Below are positions 59,298 to 64,000 of a stretch of 64,000 nucleotides of DNA, in pieces. A program made the position numbers and the translations under genes. The DNA lies in contig JAVBPC010000041.1 in assembly GCA_031549905.1 (NCBI GenBank), positions 1 to 64,000 on the forward strand, given 5' to 3'. The notes under the pieces were generated by a model. That model was not told the origin of the DNA and did no database searches. It saw only the letters and a list, made by a program, of their open reading frames with translations. The stretch comes from Avichristensenella sp031549905. GTDB taxonomy: Bacteria; Bacillota; Clostridia; Christensenellales; Aristaeellaceae. Within the stretch, counting starts at the first letter, position 1. Each line of letters opens with the position of its first letter.

Positions 59298-61424
59298 ATG
59301 GCGTATACCCTGATCGTTGCGGAAAAGCCGTCCGTGGGGCGGGATATCGCGCGCGTGCTCAAGTGCACGGAGCGCGCGGACGGCTATATCATCGGGGCCG
59401 AGTACAGGGTGACGTGGGCCGTGGGGCACCTTGTCACCCTGTCCGACCCGGAAGAAATCAACCCCGAATGGAAGCGCTGGCGCGAGGCCGACCTGCCGAT
59501 GCTGCCGGAAAACATCCCGCTGAAAGTGCTGCCCAAGACCAAATCACAGTTTAATATCATCAAAAAGCTGATGCGAGACAAGGAATGCACGGGCATCATC
59601 TGCGCCACCGACGCGGGGCGTGAGGGCGAGCTGATCTACCGCTACATTGCGCTGATGGCCGGCTGCAACAAACCTTCGCAGCGGCTGTGGATTTCCAGCA
59701 TGACCGACAGCGCCATCAAAGAGGGTTTTGCCAACATACGCCCCCTCTCCCAGTACGATGCGCTGTATGACAGCGCCCGCTGCCGCTCGGAGGCGGACTG
59801 GCTGGTCGGCATGAACGCCAGCCGCGCTTTTACGTTGCGGTACGGCGCGCTGCTTTCCATCGGCCGCGTGCAAACGCCCACGCTGGCGCTGCTGGTGCGC
59901 CGTCGCAAGGAAATAGAAGCGTTTGTTTCCACGCCCTATTGGACGATTGCCGCTGATTTCGGCGGGTATACCGGGCTTTGGCTGAATGAAGAAACGCGCG
60001 AAAAGCGCGTACTGGAAGAGGCGCTGGCCGCTGCGATCGCCGCGCGCGTCAAGGGCGGCACGGGCACGGTGGAATCCATCCAGCGGGAGGCAAAGCGCGA
60101 AACCCCGCCGCCGCTGTATGACCTGACATCCCTGCAGCGGGACGCGAACCGCCTGCTCGGGTTTACCGCGCAAAAAACGCTTTCCACTGCGCAAAAGCTG
60201 TATGAGGAGCACAAGCTGATCACCTACCCGCGCACGGACAGCCGCTATCTGCCGCGCGATATGATCGGCCGCACGCGGAAAACCTTGCAGAACCTGCCCA
60301 TGCCGTACTCTGCGATGGCCGCGCCGCTGCTGGCGGAAGAAAAGCTGCCGATGAAGCCCAGCATCTTCAACGACGCGAAGGTGACCGATCACCACGCCAT
60401 CCTGCCCACGGAAAAGACCGCCAACCTTGATAAGCTGCCGCCCGACGCGAAGGCGCTGTACGATTTGATCGCGCGGCGCTTGCTGGGTGTGTTCTATCCG
60501 GACTACCTGTACGACCAGGTGCGCGTGCTGACCCGCGTGGGCATTGACCCGTTCGAAAGCCTGGGGCGCGAGGTCAGGCAAGAAGGCTGGAAAACCGTGC
60601 AGCCGCAGCGACCCACAAAGGGCAAAGAGAAGGAAAAGGATGACGAAGCGCAGGCGCTGCCCACACTTTCTGAGGGTGAACAGCGGCCCGTGAAGGCGGT
60701 CACCGTGAAAGCGGAAAAAACAAAGCCGCCCGCGCCGCACACGGATGCATCCCTGCTGTACCAGATGGAAAACGCCGGGCGCGAAATCGAAGACGAGGCG
60801 CTGCGCGAGGCCATGAAGGCCGGGGGGCTTGGTACGCCCGCCACGCGCGCCGCGATCATCGAAAGGCTGATCACCGTCGGCTATGCCGAGCGCAAGGGCC
60901 GCGCCATCCAGGCGACGGACAAGGGCGTCAAGCTCATCGCCGTCGCGCCGCAGGATATTGCCTCCCCGGAAACCACCGGGCGGTGGGAGAAGGCGCTTTC
61001 CGACATCGCGCAGGGGCAAATGGCGCCTGACCGGTTCCTTTCCGGCATCCGCCGCCTGTCCGCCGTGCTGGTGGAGGGGGCGAAGGCCGCGCCTTCCGAT
61101 ATTGTGTTCGAAAAGGAAGAGAGAAAGTCCCCGCGGCGCGGTACCGCCAAGACGAGTGCAGGCGTTGGTGTAAAATGCCCGCTGTGCGGCAAGGGCGATG
61201 TGCTGGAGAACAGCAAGGCCTTTTACTGCTCTAGGTTCCGCGAGGACTGCAAGCTGACCATCTGGAAGGATGCCGTGCAGCGCCAGGGCGGCCCGGAACT
61301 GACCCCCGCGCTTGTAAAAAGGTTGTTTTTGGAAAAAAAGCTATATGGAAGCACAGGTTTGCTTTCGCTGGATGGCGCAACGGTCCGCTTCAATCCAGGT
61401 GAAAAACCTGTGGCAAAATCGTGA
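59298..61424 (+). CDS. topB: DNA topoisomerase III (TopB)
   Basis: This 708-residue type IA topoisomerase relaxes and decatenates DNA. The toprim domain has IVAEKPSVGRDIARVL and ATDAGREGELIYR; the catalytic Tyr310 lies in LITYPRTDSRYL; VTDHHAILPTE and GLGTPATRAAIIERL follow. The C-terminus contains a zinc-ribbon (CPLCGKGDVLENS ... CSRFREDC). A charged, low-complexity insert occurs around 436-480 (KGKEKEKDDEAQ). Chromosomal and conjugative-element TopB proteins both look like this; no conjugation genes are nearby, so a chromosomal gene is likely. The start codon directly abuts the stop of the isomerase gene, so it is translated by coupling or weak initiation. Confidence 0.93.
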   Translation: MAYTLIVAEKPSVGRDIARVLKCTERADGYIIGAEYRVTWAVGHLVTLSDPEEINPEWKRWREADLPMLPENIPLKVLPKTKSQFNIIKKLMRDKECTGIICATDAGREGELIYRYIALMAGCNKPSQRLWISSMTDSAIKEGFANIRPLSQYDALYDSARCRSEADWLVGMNASRAFTLRYGALLSIGRVQTPTLALLVRRRKEIEAFVSTPYWTIAADFGGYTGLWLNEETREKRVLEEALAAAIAARVKGGTGTVESIQREAKRETPPPLYDLTSLQRDANRLLGFTAQKTLSTAQKLYEEHKLITYPRTDSRYLPRDMIGRTRKTLQNLPMPYSAMAAPLLAEEKLPMKPSIFNDAKVTDHHAILPTEKTANLDKLPPDAKALYDLIARRLLGVFYPDYLYDQVRVLTRVGIDPFESLGREVRQEGWKTVQPQRPTKGKEKEKDDEAQALPTLSEGEQRPVKAVTVKAEKTKPPAPHTDASLLYQMENAGREIEDEALREAMKAGGLGTPATRAAIIERLITVGYAERKGRAIQATDKGVKLIAVAPQDIASPETTGRWEKALSDIAQGQMAPDRFLSGIRRLSAVLVEGAKAAPSDIVFEKEERKSPRRGTAKTSAGVGVKCPLCGKGDVLENSKAFYCSRFREDCKLTIWKDAVQRQGGPELTPALVKRLFLEKKLYGSTGLLSLDGATVRFNPGEKPVAKS

Positions 61425-61450
61425 GCAATTGTGAACTTTTTTCCGTTGCT

Positions 61451-61479
61451 TTGCGATTCGGTTTCCTATATGCTATACT
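61451..61479 (+). promoter_or_regulatory. Promoter for the 61543-62462 genes
   Basis: TTGCGA (61451-61456) and TATACT (61474-61479) are separated by exactly 17 bases, in the gap after topB. A second TATAAT lies just downstream at 61479-61484. Confidence 0.6.
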
Positions 61480-61542
61480 ATAATGTACGGTAAGGATTTC
61501 TCACGGAATCTATCATAGCACAAACTCAGCGGAGGCAAAGGA

Positions 61543-62067
61543 ATGCAGGAAAAAGCTATCCCCATGCTGCACGGTGAAGCGGATACCGCGGGCAACAGGC
61601 GGCGCATCAACAGGATGCTGCTGCTGTTCGGCGCGATTGCCCTGGCGGCGCTTTGCGGCATCATCTTCTCGCTGATCTGGCGGGATGCGACACACATGCA
61701 AAACGTAAACGAAACGAAAAGCCAAATCCTTTCCATCGCGATTACGCTGGTGGCGGGGTTTGTGATCATCTTCCTGTGGGGCATGAAGATGACGCCGCTG
61801 ATGTGCTATCGAAAGTACCTGCGCGAAACGCGCAGGGGCCTCTCCCGCGTTGTGGAGGGGGTCGTCGTCCGGTTTGATGAGGGTACCACCTTTCGCGATG
61901 GGCTGAACTTCTACGCGTGCATCGTCAATGTGGGCGATCTGAAGGAGCCGGAGGATGAACGCCTGCTGTACTGGGATGTGCGGTTGAAACGGCCTGACAT
62001 CGCCATCGGAGACACGGTATGCTTTCGCGCGCACGGGAACGATATCATCGGGATGTTACGAGAATAA
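61543..62067 (+). CDS. Two-helix membrane protein of unknown function
   Basis: This 174-residue protein is not recognised. It has two TM helices (about 25-46 and 63-81) flanked by basic residues and a soluble C-terminal part of about 90 residues with beta-rich composition (VVVRFDEGTTFRDGLNFY, then RPDIAIGDTVCFRAHGND), perhaps a small OB- or NfeD-like barrel. GGAGG precedes the start. It is followed after 20 bases by the UspA-like gene with which it should be co-transcribed. Confidence 0.75.
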   Translation: MQEKAIPMLHGEADTAGNRRRINRMLLLFGAIALAALCGIIFSLIWRDATHMQNVNETKSQILSIAITLVAGFVIIFLWGMKMTPLMCYRKYLRETRRGLSRVVEGVVVRFDEGTTFRDGLNFYACIVNVGDLKEPEDERLLYWDVRLKRPDIAIGDTVCFRAHGNDIIGMLRE

Positions 62068-62087
62068 CCTGCTTGGAAGGAAATAAG

Positions 62088-62462
62088 ATGGCAAACACCC
62101 CAAAGCGGACCATGGTCTGCGTGACGGTACAAAAGACTTGCGAGCGGTTGATCCGCGAAGGGGCAACATTGGCACAGGGTGCCCCGCTGAGCGTGGTAAA
62201 TGTGGCCAGGAACGGCGAAAAGCTGCTGGGCGCCGGCAGCGACGGCGAGGCGCTGGAGTATCTGTACCGCATATCCAGAAGCGTAGGCGCGGAAATGGAT
62301 GTGCAGCGCTCCACCGATGTGATCGGCACGCTGATCGATCTTGCCAAAAAAAACCAAATTGAATGCATCGTGCTTGGCGCATCGCAGGGAACGGGCGCAT
62401 ATGACTTCGCCGCGGTGCTTCGGGCAGAACTGCCGGAAGTGGAAATTCATGTCGTTTCGTAA
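62088..62462 (+). CDS. Universal stress protein-like (UspA/KdpD-type) domain protein
   Basis: The 124-residue protein resembles the Rossmann-like USP domain, especially the form in KdpD: TMVCVTVQKTCERLIREGA, LSVVNVARNGEK, and VIGTLIDLAKKNQIECIVLGASQ as the nucleotide-binding end. The start at 62088 is backed by TTGGAAGGAAAT. The G-x2-G-x9-G(S/T) ATP motif is only partly visible (GASQGTGAYDF), so ATP binding is uncertain. Confidence 0.65.
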   Translation: MANTPKRTMVCVTVQKTCERLIREGATLAQGAPLSVVNVARNGEKLLGAGSDGEALEYLYRISRSVGAEMDVQRSTDVIGTLIDLAKKNQIECIVLGASQGTGAYDFAAVLRAELPEVEIHVVS

Positions 62463-62581
62463 GAAACAGCAAAGACAGACGGTAAACATTGCATCTCCCT
62501 TTTCGGGAAGGGAATCGGTCTTCTTTTCGTGAATATGTTAGCAGGTTCGCTGCTGACTATACGAACAATTGAGGTGTATAC

Positions 62582-63835
62582 ATGGCAACGCGCAATCATT
62601 ATACAACTACGCCGGGATACGGCATCACAAACAGGCAGCCGGTTCAGCGGCCTGCGCAGAATGTTGGCTACCGCCAGCAGCAGCCCGCAAGGACCGCGCC
62701 TCCCCCGCCGAGGCGCCCCACCGCCGCCGTTCCCGCTAAGGATTCCGGGGATACGGTGGTGCTTACGTTGCTGCTGATCGTCGCGCCCCTGTCGTTTATC
62801 CTGGGGGTGTTCGTTCCGTTCTTCCTGTGGGTGTTTATGGGCGTGGCGCTCGTGGCGCTGATCACCATGTGGGTGATGCGCTATTTCACCCAGGGCTGGC
62901 GCACGGGGTTCTCGATAGGGCTTGTGGGCTTCATGGTCGTAGCCTTCATGTTCCTGCCGGATGTGAAAGCCTCTCCCCAGCAGTATGGCGTGCTGGGCGC
63001 GGGGGATACGCAGACGGGCGGCGAAGACGGAAGCGGCCTGGCGGGCGGCGAAAGCACCCCGGATGACAGCGGCACGAACGCCAACAGCAATAGCAATAAC
63101 AACATTGCCGCGCTGCTGGCGATGGGCGCAAGCGCCACAGAGACGCCAACCGACAGCGGAGACGAGACGCAAGGGGATCAGACCGGCCTGGCCGGCATCC
63201 CGGAATCCGTTGATCCCACATCCCCCGCGATGAACCCCGCCCAGTCGGAGGCGCAAAAGGTGCTGACCGCCTACCTGGAGCTGTGGAAAACCGGCAGCTA
63301 CGAGGCGATGGTGCAATACACCACCCCCAGCTGGCGCAATTCAATCGATATGCCGCAAGCCCAGCTTTTCTATAACCATGACAGCATGGCGCTGATAAGC
63401 TGGCAGATTACCGCCGAGAACCAGGCCGTCAACGCTGATTCCGCCGCGTTTATCGTCATCGCCAACCTGGAACAGAAAAAGGCAGGCCGCCCGGCCGCCA
63501 CGATGAAGTACAATGTGCTGATGTTCCTGGTGGATGGCAAGTGGCTGATTGACCCCGATTCCATCGCCAGCGGCACCGCGGTGGTGCAGGCCACGCCCTA
63601 TGTGGCGGGGCAGCCCACGCCGGAGCCGACGGCCACGCCGGTCCCGACGATTGACCCGAAAATGAAGCTGTACTGGAACAGCACCGGCGGCAAGTATTAC
63701 CATGCCGATGCCAAGTGTTCCACAATCGATCCGTCATACTACAGCAAGATGAAGGAAATTACCTACGCGGACCTGACCAAGACCGCCTACAAGGACAAGC
63801 TGCCCTGCACAAAGTGCGGCGCGCCGTCCAGGTAA
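62582..63835 (+). CDS. Membrane protein with Cys-rich C-terminal domain, unknown function
   Basis: This 417-residue protein is not recognised as a whole. It has a Gln/Pro-rich cytoplasmic head (about 1-55), two or three TM helices (about 58-80, 82-98 and 107-123), a low-complexity extracytoplasmic linker rich in Gly, Asn, Ser and Thr, an NTF2-like domain (about 220-330, VLTAYLELWKTGSYEAMVQY), and a C-terminal domain with YYHADAKCSTID and LPCTKCGAPSR that may bind zinc or form disulfides. The tail domain resembles a motif I recall on secreted clostridial proteins. The start has GAGGTG eight bases upstream. It is followed by a terminator within the repeat element. Confidence 0.7.
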   Translation: MATRNHYTTTPGYGITNRQPVQRPAQNVGYRQQQPARTAPPPPRRPTAAVPAKDSGDTVVLTLLLIVAPLSFILGVFVPFFLWVFMGVALVALITMWVMRYFTQGWRTGFSIGLVGFMVVAFMFLPDVKASPQQYGVLGAGDTQTGGEDGSGLAGGESTPDDSGTNANSNSNNNIAALLAMGASATETPTDSGDETQGDQTGLAGIPESVDPTSPAMNPAQSEAQKVLTAYLELWKTGSYEAMVQYTTPSWRNSIDMPQAQLFYNHDSMALISWQITAENQAVNADSAAFIVIANLEQKKAGRPAATMKYNVLMFLVDGKWLIDPDSIASGTAVVQATPYVAGQPTPEPTATPVPTIDPKMKLYWNSTGGKYYHADAKCSTIDPSYYSKMKEITYADLTKTAYKDKLPCTKCGAPSR

Positions 63836-63863
63836 CGTAAGAACGATAGGCGTCTGTTAAGAC

Positions 63864-64000
63864 TGCCGCCAGGGGCTTTGCCCCTGGACCCCACCAAGGG
63901 GCCTAAGGCCCCTTGGAACCCCTTCCTCGCCTCACGGCGGGGAGGGGTTTTTTATTTTAGACAACCCCGCATGAAGGGATTCTTAAGGGCCTTAGGCCCT
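63864..64000. repeat. Dispersed palindromic repeat, copy 2 (right end cut by the window)
   Basis: This copy starts CTGCCGCCAGGGGC and includes the hairpins CCAGGGGC/GCCCCTGG (63869-63887) and a perfect 10-bp stem around TAA (63894-63916), the terminator at 63917-63953, and the AAGGGATTCTTAAGGGCC module at its right side. The order and sequence match copy 1, in the same orientation, and its start mirrors the right end of copy 1. Confidence 0.8.
63917..63953 (+). terminator. Terminator inside repeat copy 2
   Basis: AACCCCTTCCTCGCC pairs with GGCGGGGAGGGGTT around a TCAC loop, followed by six T. It ends the transcript of the gene at 62582 and forms part of the repeat unit; the equivalent part in copy 1 is weaker. 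Confidence 0.85.

Overview
The window reads as a GC-rich member of the Clostridia (Bacillota). Supporting signs are a T-box leader on the branched-chain amino acid operon, strong AGGAGG-type ribosome sites, LplB/YtcP sugar importers, YesM/YesN regulators, a VanRS-like two-component pair, a TlpA/CXXC/4Fe-4S redox operon, a DUF6870-plus-large-serine-recombinase module and a Gram-positive-type Pel locus without PelB or PelC. I cannot name a species. No rRNA, tRNA or CRISPR array is visible.

Layout. 0-5.6 kb: ilvBNC-ilvD on the minus strand behind a T-box leader. 5.7-9.0 kb: metNIQ methionine importer and a flavin-reductase-like protein on the plus strand. 9.5-26.4 kb: a sugar locus of visibly lower GC, with a YesM/YesN-type regulatory pair and one UroD-like protein on the minus strand, and on the plus strand a second UroD-like protein, an LplB/YtcP/binding-protein importer, a GH2 beta-glucuronidase, a GH78-like glycosidase, a FAD oxidoreductase and a WbsX/GH99-like protein. 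26.9-31.0 kb: a membrane ferredoxin, a 49-residue CXXC protein and a TlpA-like lipoprotein, divergent from a VanRS-like pair. 31.4-37.2 kb: a second LplB/YtcP/binding-protein importer and its AraC-type membrane regulator. 37.4-40.5 kb: a serine recombinase module beside a collagen-like gene that has lost its 5' end. 40.5-54.2 kb: a ten-gene, tightly overlapping minus-strand exopolysaccharide operon centred on pelD, pelE, pelF and pelG. 54.3-61.4 kb: a divergent glycan operon (two GT4, an acyltransferase-like protein, a GT2) running into a TIM-barrel isomerase and topB. 61.5-63.8 kb: three small or uncharacterised genes. The window starts and ends inside copies of one dispersed palindromic repeat.

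The main candidate for an undescribed system is the Pel-type operon. Its PelD is a fusion: an N-terminal nucleotide-sugar epimerase-like (SDR) domain whose Tyr and Lys catalytic positions appear lost, four membrane helices, a GAF domain and a degenerate GGDEF that keeps the RxxD cyclic-di-GMP site. PelF and PelG are clear. The PelA slot holds a membrane-anchored DUF2194-like protein. The operon also carries a GT-C-like membrane protein, a DPM1-like polyprenyl-phosphate GT2, a DUF2304 protein, a GT4 and a second flippase. Together these could decorate the Pel chain through a lipid-linked sugar, or build a second glycan under the same cyclic-di-GMP control.

Two other points stand out. The 9.5-26 kb locus could attack (4-O-methyl-)glucuronic acid/rhamnose side chains such as those of arabinogalactan proteins. 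All three solute-binding proteins in the window lack a lipobox cysteine, although a lipoprotein with a proper lipobox is encoded nearby.
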